Assembly (NCBI RefSeq): GCF_945957465.1
Contig: NZ_CAMFLC010000021.1
Coordinates: forward strand, 1-64,000
From: an uncultured Leifsonia sp.
GTDB taxonomy: Bacteria > Actinomycetota > Actinomycetes > Actinomycetales > Microbacteriaceae
DNA: 64,000 bases
Direction: 5' to 3'
Numbering within the stretch: position 1 is the first letter of the stretch; each line of letters opens with the position of its first letter. Position numbers and translations under genes: made by a program. The notes under the pieces were generated by a model that saw nothing but the letters and a program-made list of their open reading frames with translations, was not told the DNA's origin and ran no database searches. This document shows positions 8,634 through 17,600 of the stretch, piece by piece.

Positions 8634-9335
8634 GAGGAGAGTCCCGCCCGCGCACGCGGCGTCCGCCCGCTCCGCGGGATCGGCGTCCTCCTGGCCGACT
8701 GGGGGTACGTCCTCCGCCACCAGCTGCGCGCCGCGTTCGACCGGGGCGAGCCCGCCGCCCTCGTCGACGAGAGCGGAACCGGTGAGCCGGTGATCCTGTT
8801 GCCGGGGATCTACGAGACGTGGCGGTTCCTGCACCCGCTGGCCCGTCGCCTCCACACCGCCGGGCACCCGGTGCACGTCGTGGCCGCCCTCGGCGACAAC
8901 CGCATGTCGCTGCAGGAGGCCGCAGACCTGGTGCAGCGCCACCTGCTCGAGAATCATCTGGGCGACGTGACGATCGTCGCCCACAGCAAAGGCGGCCTCG
9001 TGGCGCGCGCTCTGCTCGCCCGGCCGGAGGTCGCCGCGCGCATCCGCCGTGTCGTGGCGATCTCCACACCGTTCTCGGGGTCGGTACTGGCCGGCTGGAT
9101 CCCGATCCCCGCCGTGCGGGCGCTGCGACCCACCGGTCCGGACTTCGCCCGGCTGGCGGCCGCCGAGACCGACCTCTCGCGCATCGTGTCGATCTGGGGC
9201 TGGTACGACCCGCACATTCCGGGGGGATGCGCACTGCCGGGGGCGCGCAACATCGAGGTTCCCGTGGGTGGGCACTTCCGCATCCTCGGCAGCCCCCGCG
9301 TGCTCGCCCTGGTGGACGACCTCACCGACATCTGA
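8601..9335 (+). CDS. Alpha/beta-hydrolase, lipase-like
   Basis: Serine hydrolase of the lipase/PGAP1-like class, about 244 residues. The oxyanion-side motif PVILLPGIYETW is near residue 60 and the nucleophile elbow VTIVAHSKGGLVARALL near residue 125. The late HF in VGGHFRILGSP probably carries the catalytic His. There is no signal peptide or membrane segment. The start is uncertain: in-frame GTG codons at 8586, 8601, 8616 and 8631 come from a 15-bp tandem repeat, and from 8601 onward each has GGAG at good distance. Substrate unknown; an acylglycerol or other ester is likely. Confidence 0.82.
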   Translation: MERRTVERRTVEESPARARGVRPLRGIGVLLADWGYVLRHQLRAAFDRGEPAALVDESGTGEPVILLPGIYETWRFLHPLARRLHTAGHPVHVVAALGDNRMSLQEAADLVQRHLLENHLGDVTIVAHSKGGLVARALLARPEVAARIRRVVAISTPFSGSVLAGWIPIPAVRALRPTGPDFARLAAAETDLSRIVSIWGWYDPHIPGGCALPGARNIEVPVGGHFRILGSPRVLALVDDLTDI

Positions 9336-9377
9336 TCCGGCCGACGCGCACCCTGTTGCGCATTCGTCGCACAACGC

Positions 9378-9441
9378 TATCCTCTGCCTCGTGAAGGCCG
9401 GTCCGCCCTGCCGCGGATCGTGGACGGGAGGGCGACCATGA
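9378..9441 (+). promoter_or_regulatory. Promoter and possible 16-codon leader ORF
   Basis: TATCCT at 9378-9383 precedes a GTG at 9391 by 7 nt, fitting a leaderless start. That frame runs 16 codons (VKAGPPCRGSWTGGRP) and its TGA at 9439-9441 overlaps the ATG of the lipoprotein at 9438. Translational coupling is possible. Confidence 0.35.
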
Positions 9442-9824
9442 TGCGATCGACACGGAGGCCGCCCGTCGGCCTCCTCGGTGCCTGCGCCGCCGCCGCTGCC
9501 GTCCTCGGCCTTCTCGCGGGCTGCGCAGGCACCCCGAGCGGTGCGGCGGTCGTCGGCACGTGGGGCTCGACCGCCGCGAAGCAACCGAATCTCACGATCG
9601 AGAACGACGGCGCCTTCTCGGGCACCGACGGCTGCAACCGGCTCACCGGTCGCGGTTCGATCGACGGCGACAGCATCACGTTCGGCCCCATCGCCAGCAC
9701 CATGATGGCGTGCACCGGGGTCGACGAGTGGCTGGGCAAGGCCGCCACCGGAACGGCCAAGGGCTCCACCATGGTCGTCTACGACGAGGGCGGAAACCAG
9801 ATCGGAACACTCGACAAGAAGTGA
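9438..9824 (+). CDS. META-domain lipoprotein (HslJ-like)
   Basis: A 128-residue exported lipoprotein. A lipobox LLAGC follows an alanine-rich signal peptide (cleavage before the Cys near residue 30). The META/HslJ core follows: VVGTWGSTAAKQPNLTIENDGAFSGTDGCNRLTG, then MMACTG with the paired Cys typical of the family. In other bacteria such proteins are linked to heat or antibiotic resistance; the role here is unknown. ATG 9438 is chosen because GGGAGG lies 7 nt upstream. The glutamate decarboxylase gene starts 27 bp downstream, so the two may share a transcript. Confidence 0.85.
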   Translation: MMRSTRRPPVGLLGACAAAAAVLGLLAGCAGTPSGAAVVGTWGSTAAKQPNLTIENDGAFSGTDGCNRLTGRGSIDGDSITFGPIASTMMACTGVDEWLGKAATGTAKGSTMVVYDEGGNQIGTLDKK

Positions 9825-9851
9825 TCCGCGGGACCGGAAGGAGGCGCGCGG

Positions 9852-11279
9852 ATGGCGCGGCTCGAGTCAGACATCCCCTCGGCGAGCGGGAGCACCCGCG
9901 TCGCACCCGCCTACACCGGGCGCCTGTCGCGCAAGAGGCCGCCGGACGTCCTCCCCGATGAGGCCACCGATCCGGCCTCCACCTACCGGTTGATCCACGA
10001 CGAACTGCTGCTCGACGGCAGCTCGCGGCTGAACCTCGCGACCTTCGTCACCACGTGGATGGACCCGGAGGCCGAGATCCTGATGGCCGAGGCGTTCGAC
10101 AAGAACATGATCGACAAGGACGAGTACCCGGCGACGGCGGCGATGGAGCGCCGCTGCGTCTCGATCGTGTCCGGCCTCTTCAACGCCGAGCCGGGCGAGC
10201 CGACCGGCGCCGCCACCATCGGCTCCAGCGAAGCGGTCATGCTCGCGGGGTTGGCGCTCAAGTGGCGGTGGCGGGCGCGCCGTGCGGGAGCGACGGGCGG
10301 CGTCGAGCCGGGAGGCGTCCCGAACCTGGTGCTCGGCTCGAACGTCCAGGTGGTGTGGGAGAAGTTCTGCCGCTACTTCGAGGTGGAACCGCGTTATCTG
10401 CCGGTCGCGAAGGGGCGGTACGTCATCACCCCGGAGCAGGTCGTCGACGCGGTCGACGAGAACACCATCGGCGTGGTCGGCATCCTGGGCACGACCTACA
10501 CCGGCGAGCTGGAGCCGATCGCCGAGATCTGCGCGGCCCTCGACGCCCTGGCCGCCTCGGGCGGCCCGGACGTGCCGGTGCACGTGGACGCCGCGAGCGG
10601 CGGATTCGTCGTGCCGTTCCTCCACCCCGACCTCGAGTGGGACTTCCGCCTCCCGCGGGTGGTCTCCATCAACGTCAGCGGCCACAAGTACGGGCTGACC
10701 TATCCCGGCATCGGGTTCGTGGTGTGGAGGTCGCCGGAGCACCTGCCGGAGGATCTCGTCTTCCGCGTGAACTACCTGGGTGGCGACATGCCGACCTTCA
10801 CCCTGAACTTCTCGCGGCCGGGCAACCAGATCGTCGGGCAGTACTACAACTTCGTGCGGCTGGGCCGGTCGGGGTTCACGGCGATCATGGAGGCGTTGCG
10901 CGACACGGCGCTCTCGATCTCCAAGGGACTCGCGGAGGACCCGGCGATCGAGATCATCACCGACGGCTCCGCGATCCCGGTGCTCGCCTTCACCCTGAAG
11001 GAGGGGACGCCGTACACCGTGTTCCAGGTGTCGCACGAGCTCCGCGCCCGCGGCTGGCAGGTTCCGGCGTACACGATGCCCGCCGATGCGACGGACGTCG
11101 CCGTGCTGCGCATCGTCGTCCGCGACGGCTTCAACGCCGACCTCGCAGCCGACCTCGTCACGGATGTGCGCGCGGTCTGCGCCGAGCTCGGCGCGCAGGC
11201 GGAGAAGGCCGGCGCGACGGCCGACGCGGCCGCGAAGGCCACGGAGTCGGCACGCACCAAGTCGCACTTCGCGCACTGA
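9852..11279 (+). CDS. gadB: Glutamate decarboxylase
   Basis: PLP enzyme that turns L-glutamate into GABA and CO2 while consuming a proton, giving acid tolerance. 475 residues, normal length. Family blocks: LNLATFVTTWMDPEAEILMAE (about 60-80), MIDKDEYPATAAMERRCV, GAATIGSSEAVMLAGLALK, and the PLP lysine in NVSGHKYG (K279). The C-terminus ends SHFAH, reminiscent of the His near the end of enteric Gad that seals the active site at neutral pH. No glutamate/GABA antiporter (gadC) lies beside it; the next gene encodes an unrelated membrane protein. Confidence 0.95.
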   Translation: MARLESDIPSASGSTRVAPAYTGRLSRKRPPDVLPDEATDPASTYRLIHDELLLDGSSRLNLATFVTTWMDPEAEILMAEAFDKNMIDKDEYPATAAMERRCVSIVSGLFNAEPGEPTGAATIGSSEAVMLAGLALKWRWRARRAGATGGVEPGGVPNLVLGSNVQVVWEKFCRYFEVEPRYLPVAKGRYVITPEQVVDAVDENTIGVVGILGTTYTGELEPIAEICAALDALAASGGPDVPVHVDAASGGFVVPFLHPDLEWDFRLPRVVSINVSGHKYGLTYPGIGFVVWRSPEHLPEDLVFRVNYLGGDMPTFTLNFSRPGNQIVGQYYNFVRLGRSGFTAIMEALRDTALSISKGLAEDPAIEIITDGSAIPVLAFTLKEGTPYTVFQVSHELRARGWQVPAYTMPADATDVAVLRIVVRDGFNADLAADLVTDVRAVCAELGAQAEKAGATADAAAKATESARTKSHFAH

Positions 11280-11292
11280 GCGGACACAGTCC

Positions 11293-11901
11293 GTGAGCGG
11301 TGAGGGAGGCGCCTGGGAGCGGAACAGGGTCCTGCTCTCGGACGTCTCCTTCTCCGTGGGCTCGGTCTGCTTCGCGGTCGCGGCGCTGCCGTCGGCCGCC
11401 GCCGCCCTCGGGGCGATCGCCACCAGCGCGGTGTTCGTGATCGGGTCGGTCTTCTTCACGGCCGGTGCCGGTCTGGCTCTCGGCCTCCCGAACCGCAGCT
11501 CGTCGGTGATCCAGTTCGTCGGCACGCTGTTCTTCAACGTGAGTACGTCGCTGGCGCTCGCCGCGGCGGTGCCGGCCGGGGCGGCGGGAGGGACGGGCTG
11601 GCGTCCGGACGTCTACGGCTCGATCTGCTTCCTGCTCTCGAGCGTGCTCGCCGTGGTCGCACTCTCCCGCCGGCGCGCCGATACCAGGGACAGTGCGGGA
11701 GGCTGGCTCAACCTGGCCGGGTCAGTGCTGTTCGGGTTCGCGGCGGTCGGCGCGTTCGAGCCGCCGGGTACGAACGCCCTGCTGAGCCCGTTCTGGACCG
11801 GGGTCGGCACGGTCGGCGGCGCGCTGTGCTTCCTCGCCGCCGCCGTGCTCGGCCTGCTGCCGGCGCCGCGCGCTCAGCGCGCGGGGACGGCCTCGAAGTA
11901 G
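11293..11901 (+). CDS. Multi-pass membrane protein, YrhK-like
   Basis: A 202-residue integral membrane protein with about six hydrophobic segments, e.g. residues 12-45, 58-80, 92-112 and 165-190. The pattern of paired helices with W/G-rich turns suggests the YrhK family, but the match is by feel only. GTG 11293 starts 13 bp after gadB on the same strand; ATG alternatives are absent. It converges on the next gene, overlapping its 3' end by 28 bp. Function unknown; a link with GABA or acid stress would be guesswork. Confidence 0.6.
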   Translation: MSGEGGAWERNRVLLSDVSFSVGSVCFAVAALPSAAAALGAIATSAVFVIGSVFFTAGAGLALGLPNRSSSVIQFVGTLFFNVSTSLALAAAVPAGAAGGTGWRPDVYGSICFLLSSVLAVVALSRRRADTRDSAGGWLNLAGSVLFGFAAVGAFEPPGTNALLSPFWTGVGTVGGALCFLAAAVLGLLPAPRAQRAGTASK

Positions 11902-12779
11902 GCGCCCGACGCGAAGTCCTCCAGCAGGGTCGGCCCGGTGGGCGTCCAGCCGTAGCGCTCGCGGGTGATCGCGCTGGAGGCGGGGATGTCCATTGCGAAG
12001 AACCGACCGATCCAGCCGAAGTGCGCATCCACCTGCTCCGGTGCGATCGACTCGACAGGCAGTCCGAGGCCGGCGCCGATCGCCTCGGCGATGGCACGGG
12101 TCGGGATGCCTTCCTCTCCCACGGCGTGGACGCGCGCGGCGGGTGCGGCCTGCTCGAGCGCGAGACGTACGAGGCGCGCCGCGTCGAGGCGGTGGACGGC
12201 CGGCCAGCGGTTGCCGCCGTCGCCGACGTAGCCGGCCACCCCTTTCTCGCGCGCCACCCGCACGAGCTCGGCGCTGAAGCCGTGGTCGCCGCGCCCGTGC
12301 ACCGTCGGCGAGAAGCGCAGCGCGACCGGGCGCACGCCCTTCTCCGCGTACTCGAATGCGAAGGCCTCACCGCCGCCGCGCGGCGCGTCGGCGCCGACGT
12401 ACGGCGATGGCACGTCCTCGGTGAGCACCTCTCCAGGCCGCGCGACGATGCCGGACGCGAACAGGAACGGCCGGTCCGAGCCCGCGAGCTCGTCGCCGAT
12501 CGTCGCCACGACCGATCGTTCGGTGCGGCCCGCGCCGGCGTAGTCGGCGAAGTCGTGCTTGAAGCCGAGGTGGATGACGGCGTCGGCCGCTGCGGCGCCC
12601 GACCGGATGCTCTCCAGGTCGTCGAGCGATCCGGCGACGGGCGTCGCCCCCGCGGCACGGATACGTTCGGCCGAGGAGTCGGAGCGGGCGAGCCCGGTCA
12701 CCTCGTGACCGGCGGTGAGCAGTTCGGGGACGACGGCGGATCCGATCCAGCCGGATGCTCCGGTGACGAAGACGCGCAT
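11874..12779 (-). CDS. NAD-dependent epimerase/dehydratase (extended SDR)
   Basis: A 301-residue Rossmann enzyme. N-terminal nucleotide motif VTGASGWIGSAVVPEL, then VIHLGFKHDF. The catalytic YxxxK is replaced by a weaker arrangement (AFEYAEKGV), as in atypical SDRs. RFSPTVHGRGDHGF and HRLDAARLVRLAL match reductases of the dihydroflavonol/cinnamoyl type. It is divergent from a TetR regulator, and two palindromic sites between the starts suggest repression until a ligand binds. Substrate unknown. Confidence 0.82.
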   Translation of the reverse strand: MRVFVTGASGWIGSAVVPELLTAGHEVTGLARSDSSAERIRAAGATPVAGSLDDLESIRSGAAAADAVIHLGFKHDFADYAGAGRTERSVVATIGDELAGSDRPFLFASGIVARPGEVLTEDVPSPYVGADAPRGGGEAFAFEYAEKGVRPVALRFSPTVHGRGDHGFSAELVRVAREKGVAGYVGDGGNRWPAVHRLDAARLVRLALEQAAPAARVHAVGEEGIPTRAIAEAIGAGLGLPVESIAPEQVDAHFGWIGRFFAMDIPASSAITRERYGWTPTGPTLLEDFASGAYFEAVPAR

Positions 12780-12810
12780 GGGGTGACCTCCTGAAGTCGG
12801 TGTGCAACTC

Positions 12811-12872
12811 GATGTCAGTGACTGTCGTCAGTGACTGACATCACGATAGCACCGATGTCAGCAGCTGTCATC
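12811..12872. promoter_or_regulatory. Paired operator for the TetR regulator
   Basis: Site 1: GATGTCAGT (12811-12819) and its perfect inverse ACTGACATC (12834-12842). Site 2: 12854-12872, GATGTCAGC-A-GCTGTCATC, 8 of 9 pairs. Both share GATGTCAG half-sites and lie between the divergent SDR and TetR starts, overlapping the promoter side of each gene. Confidence 0.7.
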
Positions 12873-12889
12873 ACCCGGTGCGAACCCGC

Positions 12890-12895
12890 TACACT
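12890..12895 (+). promoter_or_regulatory. -10 element of the TetR gene, leaderless
   Basis: TACACT lies 6 nt before the GTG start at 12902, so transcription probably begins at the start codon. Operator site 2 ends 17 bp upstream and would block the -35 zone. Confidence 0.5.
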
Positions 12896-12901
12896 GACCG
12901 C

Positions 12902-13462
12902 GTGGGACGCTGGACACCGGACGCGCGCGGCCGCCTCGCACAGGCGGCCATCGAGCTGTACGCGGAGCGCGGCTTCGAAGGCACGACCGTCGCCGACATC
13001 GCCGAGCGGGCGGGTGTGACCGAGCGCACCTTCTTCCGCCATTACGCCGACAAGCGCGAAGTGCTCTTCGCGGGGTCATCGGCGATGCAGGAGGCCGTGC
13101 TCGCGGCGATCGCCGCAGCACCCGCCGACGCACCGCCGTTCACGGTCGCGGGCGAGGGCATGCGCGCCGCCGCCGCCCTCATCGACAGCGCCGACGCTGA
13201 CTATCCGCGCCGCCGGTCGGCGGTCATCGCAGCGAACCCCAGCCTCCAGGAGCGCGAGCTGCTCAAGCTGGCCTCGCTCGCCACGGCGTGCGGTGACGCG
13301 CTGCGCGCCCGCGGCGTCGCCGAACCGGCGGCGAGCTTGGCGGGCCAGGCGGCGGTCGGGGCGTTCCACGTGGGCTTTGCCCAGTGGATCGCCGGCGCCG
13401 CCGACGCGACGCTGACCTCCCACGTCGACGAGGCGCTGCGCACCCTCCCGACCCTCGCCTGA
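12902..13462 (+). CDS. TetR/AcrR-family repressor
   Basis: A 186-residue dimeric DNA-binding regulator. Residues 8-55 form the TetR helix-turn-helix: AAIELYAERGFEGTTVADIA, AGVTERTFFRHYADKREVLF. The rest is a helical ligand domain of usual size. The GTG at 12902 is preferred because a -10 element sits just upstream. It most likely controls itself and the divergent SDR gene through the two GATGTCAG palindromes. The inducer is unknown, perhaps the SDR substrate. Confidence 0.9.
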   Translation: MGRWTPDARGRLAQAAIELYAERGFEGTTVADIAERAGVTERTFFRHYADKREVLFAGSSAMQEAVLAAIAAAPADAPPFTVAGEGMRAAAALIDSADADYPRRRSAVIAANPSLQERELLKLASLATACGDALRARGVAEPAASLAGQAAVGAFHVGFAQWIAGAADATLTSHVDEALRTLPTLA

Positions 13463-13481
13463 TCTCGGGGGCGGCCGCACC

Positions 13482-13532
13482 GGGGTCGCAACACGCCGCC
13501 ATCCGGCGGCGATACCGGCGTGTTGCGTCCCC
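13482..13532. repeat. Gene-end inverted repeat, family IV, copy 1
   Basis: Arms 13482-13498 and 13516-13532 match in 16 of 17 positions (core CGCAACACGCCG), with a smaller GCCGCC/GGCGGC hairpin nested inside. It lies between the convergent TetR and aldo-keto reductase genes. Probable two-way terminator without a U-tract. Confidence 0.75.
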
Positions 13533-13543
13533 TCGGCGTCGCG

Positions 13544-14536
13544 CTAGGCGAGAGCCGCGTCGATGGCGGCGAGCTCGCCCGCGGTGAGCGGGGCGGCGTT
13601 CAGGGCACCGAGGTTCTGTTCGAGCTGGGCCACGCTGCTGGCCCCGATGATCGCGGAGACGACCACGGGCTCGCGCAGCACCCACTGCAGCGCCAGCTGA
13701 GCGAGGCTCTGCCCGCGGCCGGAGGCGATCTCGTTGAGTGCGCGCACCGTCGTCAGCACGTCGTCGGTCAGGTCCGACTCGTGCAGGAACACGCTCGTGA
13801 CGGCGCGGGAGCCCTCGGGCACGCCGTCGAGGTAGCGGTCGGTGAGCATCCCCTGGGCGAGCGGCGAATACACGATGGCAGCTGCGCCTGCGGCCTCCAC
13901 CGCGGCGAAGACGCCGTCCTCCGGGCTGCGATCGAACAGGGAGTAGCGCGGCTGGTGCAGGAGCAACGGCGTGCCCGCCGCGGCGAGCAGCTCGGCGGCC
14001 TCCGTGGTGCGCTCGGCCCCGTAGTTGGAGATCGCCGGATAGAGCGCCTTGCCCTGCGCCACGGCGGTGGTCAGCGCGCCCATCGACTCCTCGAGCGGAG
14101 TGTCGGGGTCGGGCCGGTGGTGGTAGAAGACGTCGACGTAGTCGAGTCCGAGCCGCTTCAGGCTCTGATCGAGCGACGACAGCAGGTACTTGCGCGAGCC
14201 GAAGTCCCCATACGGGCCGGGCCACATCAGGTAGCCGGCCTTGGTCGACACCACGATCTCGTCGCGGTAGGCGCGCAGGTCGGTCGCGAGAATCCTCCCG
14301 AAGAACTCCTCGGCGGCACCGGGAGGCGGCCCGTAGTTGTTCGCCAGGTCGAAGTGCGTCACGCCCAGGTCGAACGCCCGCAGCACGATGGCGCGCTGCA
14401 CGTCGTACGAACGCGCGGTCCCGAAGTTCTGCCACAGGCCGAGCGAGAGCGGAGGCAGCTGGAGTCCGCTGTGTCCGGCGCGGCGGTAGCTCATCGAGTC
14501 GTAACGGGCGGGATCGGCGACGTGATCGGAGCGCAT
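13544..14536 (-). CDS. Aldo-keto reductase (YghZ/MgrA type)
   Basis: NADPH-dependent (alpha/beta)8 barrel reductase of 330 residues. Catalytic tetrad signs: DLANNYGPP (Asp/Tyr), STKAGYLMWPGPYG (Lys) and FYHHRPDPDTP (His). The MWPGPYG insertion and LHQPRYSLFDR are typical of the L-glyceraldehyde-3-phosphate/methylglyoxal reductase branch (YghZ). It detoxifies reactive aldehydes in known members. Stands alone between two hairpins; no regulator beside it. Confidence 0.9.
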   Translation of the reverse strand: MRSDHVADPARYDSMSYRRAGHSGLQLPPLSLGLWQNFGTARSYDVQRAIVLRAFDLGVTHFDLANNYGPPPGAAEEFFGRILATDLRAYRDEIVVSTKAGYLMWPGPYGDFGSRKYLLSSLDQSLKRLGLDYVDVFYHHRPDPDTPLEESMGALTTAVAQGKALYPAISNYGAERTTEAAELLAAAGTPLLLHQPRYSLFDRSPEDGVFAAVEAAGAAAIVYSPLAQGMLTDRYLDGVPEGSRAVTSVFLHESDLTDDVLTTVRALNEIASGRGQSLAQLALQWVLREPVVVSAIIGASSVAQLEQNLGALNAAPLTAGELAAIDAALA

Positions 14537-14582
14537 GCCGACCAGCCTAGATCGCGGAGGCAGTGCAGCGGCCGCTGCGAAC

Positions 14583-14640
14583 CGATTCGTCCCGACACGC
14601 CGTCGACCCGAAGGCGGTGACGGCGTGCCGGGACGAATCG
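14583..14640 (-). repeat. Gene-end inverted repeat, family IV, copy 2
   Basis: Arms 14583-14604 and 14619-14640 match in 21 of 22 positions around a 14-nt loop; the core CGTCCCGACACGCCG resembles the 13482 repeat. It starts one base after the stop codon of the giant surface-protein gene on the minus strand and probably ends that transcript. Confidence 0.78.
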
Positions 14641-14641
14641 A

Positions 14642-17600
14642 TCAGCGGACCGGAGCGCGGCGGTGGCGGCGGAGGAGGAGCACCGCACCCGCCAGGGCTG
14701 TCAGGGCCGCTGCGGCGAGCATCGCCCACCACGCCGAGTCGGTCACCGGGCTGCCCCCGGTGTCCGCAAGGGCGCCGTCGGGACCCGTCGGGGCCGCCGG
14801 AGCGGGTACGACATCGACCGCGCGGGCGATCAGCGTCGTGACCGTGCTGGTCGCCGGGCTCACCGCATCGACGCCGGCGGGCGGCGTCGCGTTCGCCGTG
14901 CCGGTGTTGACCACCGTGCCGAGGAGGGCTTCGGCCTCCGTGACGACGTGGGCGTTGTCGCCGTGGCAGACGATGCTCTCCCCGGGGGCGACCGGGCCCG
15001 CCGGACAGGTGACCGAGCCGCTGAGCTGGTCCGTGACCGTGACATCGGTCAGCGTGACGTTGCCCGTGTTGGTGACGGTGAAGGTGTACGAGATGGTCTC
15101 GCCCGCGTCGACCGTTCCGTTGCCGTTCTCGTCGCCGGGTACGGCGGTCGTCACCAGGCTCAGCCGGCCGAGCGCCGTCGCCGTCGGCGTGCTGATCGTG
15201 TCGGTCGCCGGGACGATCGGACCCACGCCCGCGGGCGGCGTCCCGTCGGCGGTGCCCGTGTTGACGATCTCGCCGCGCACCACGTCCTCCTCGGTCACTG
15301 TGTGCGGGTTGTCGCCGGTGCAGGTGATCGTCTGGCCGGGAGCCAGCGGGCCGGCCGGGCAGGTGACGGAGCCGCTGAGCTGGTCGGTCACCGTCACGTC
15401 GGTCAGGGTGACCGTGCCGGTGTTTGTCACCGTGAACGTGTACGAGACCGTCTCGCCGGGGTCGACGATCCCGTCGCCGTTCTCGTCGCCCGGCGTCGCC
15501 GTCGTGACGATGTCGAGCTCCCCGAGCGCGGTGCCGGCGACCGGGGTGGTCACCGAGCTGCTCGGCGGTGTGAGCTCCGGAGCGCCAGGAGGAGTCGTCG
15601 CGTCCGCGGTGCCGGTGTTGGCCACCTCGCCCGCGATGAGGTCGGTCTCGGTGACGGTGTGCGGGGCGTCGCCCGTGCAGACGATGGTCGAGCCAGGGGC
15701 CAGCGGACCGGCCGGGCACGTGACGGAGCCGCTGAGCTGGTCGGTCACCGTCACGTCGGTCAGGGTGACGGTTCCGTTGTTGGTCACCGTGAACGTGTAC
15801 GAGATCGTCTCGCCGACCTCCACGGATCCGTCGCCGTTCTCGTCGCCGGGGACGGCCGTGGTCACGATGTCGAGCGACGACGCCGCGGGCACGGTCGGTG
15901 TCGTGGCCGTGCTCGTCGGCGGCGCGATCGGCGCGACGCCGACCGGCACCGTGCCGTCCGCGGTACCGGTGTTGGAGATCTGCCCGGCCACGATGTCCGC
16001 GTCGGTGACGGTGTGCGGGGCGTCGCCGGTGCAGGTGATGGTCTGACCCGGTGCGAGGGGGCCGGTGGGGCAGGTGACCGAGCCGCTGAGCTGGTCGGTG
16101 ACCGTCGGATCCGTGATCGTCACGGTGCCGGCGTTGGTCACGGCGAACGTGTAGGAGACGGTCTCGCCGACGTTCACCGAGCCGTCCCCGTTCTCGTCGC
16201 CGGGCACAGCCGTGGTGACGATGCTCAGCGCAGCGGCGGCCGTGGCCGTCGGCGTCGTGGCCGTACTCGTCGGCGGAACGATCGGGGCGACGCCGACCGG
16301 GGTGGTCGCGTCGGCGGTGCCCGTGTTCACGATCTGTCCGGCGATGATGTCCGCGTCGGTGACGGTGTGCGGGGTGTCGCCCGTGCAGGTCATCGTCGCG
16401 CCGGGCGCGAGGGGCGTCGTGGGGCAGGTGACCGAGCCGCTGAGCTGGTCGGTCACCGTGACGTCGGTCACAGTGACCGTTCCGGTGTTCCTGACGGTGA
16501 ACGTGTACGAGACGGTCTCGCCCACATCGACGGACCCATTGCCGTTCTCGTCGCCCGGAACGGCGGTGGTGACGATGTCGAGGGCGCCGGTGGCCGGGGC
16601 GGTGGGCGTCGTCGCGGTGCTGCTCACCGGGGTCAGCGGAGGAACGCCCGCGGGCGTCGTGCCGTCGGCCGTGCCGGTGTTGCTCACCAGTCCGGCGCGG
16701 ATGTCCGCCTCCGTCACAGTGTGCGGGTTGTCGCCGGTGCAGGTCACGGTGGCGCCGGGCGCGAGCGGGGTGGTGGGGCACGTGACCGAGCCGCTGAGAC
16801 CATCCACGACGGACAGGTCGGTGACTGTGACGTTGCCGGTGTTCGTGACCGTGAAGGTGTAGGAGATGGTCTCGCCCGGGTCGACGACGCCGTCGCCGTT
16901 CTCGTCGCCGGGCACCGCGTTGGTCACGATCGACAGTGCTCCAGCCGCGGGCCCGGCGACCGGGGTGGTCGCGGTGTCCGTGGCGGGGGTGACGGCGGGG
17001 ACGCCGGCCGGCGGCGTGGCGTTGGCGGTGCCGGTGTTCGTGATGGTCCCGGCGATGAGGTCGGCTTCGGTGACGGTGTGCGGGTTGTCGCCGGTGCAGG
17101 TCATGGACGCGCCGGGTGCGAGCGGGGTGGTGGGGCAGGTGACCGAGCCGCTGAGCTGATCGGTGACCGTCACGCTGCTCAGCGTGACGCTGCCGGTGTT
17201 CGTCACCTCGAAGGAGTACGAGACCGTCTCGCCGGGGTCGACGTTCCCGTCGCCGTTCTCGTCGCCCGGGGTCGCGGTCGTGACCAGCGAGAGGGAGCCG
17301 ACGGCCGAGCCGGCGACCGGGGTGGTCGCGGTGTCCGTGGCGGGGGTGACGGCGGGGACGCCGGCCGGCGGCGTGGCGTTCGCGGTGCCGGTGTTCGTGA
17401 TCGTCCCGGAGATGAGGTCGGCTTCGGTGACGGTGTGCGGGTTGTCGCCGGTGCAGGTCACGGACGCGCCGGGTGCGAGCGGGGTGGTCGGACACGTCAC
17501 GGATCCGCTCAGCAGGTCGGTCACGCCGACACCGGTGAGCGTGACGGTGCCGGTGTTCGTCACCGCGAAGGAGTACGAGACCGTCTCGCCCACGTTGACG

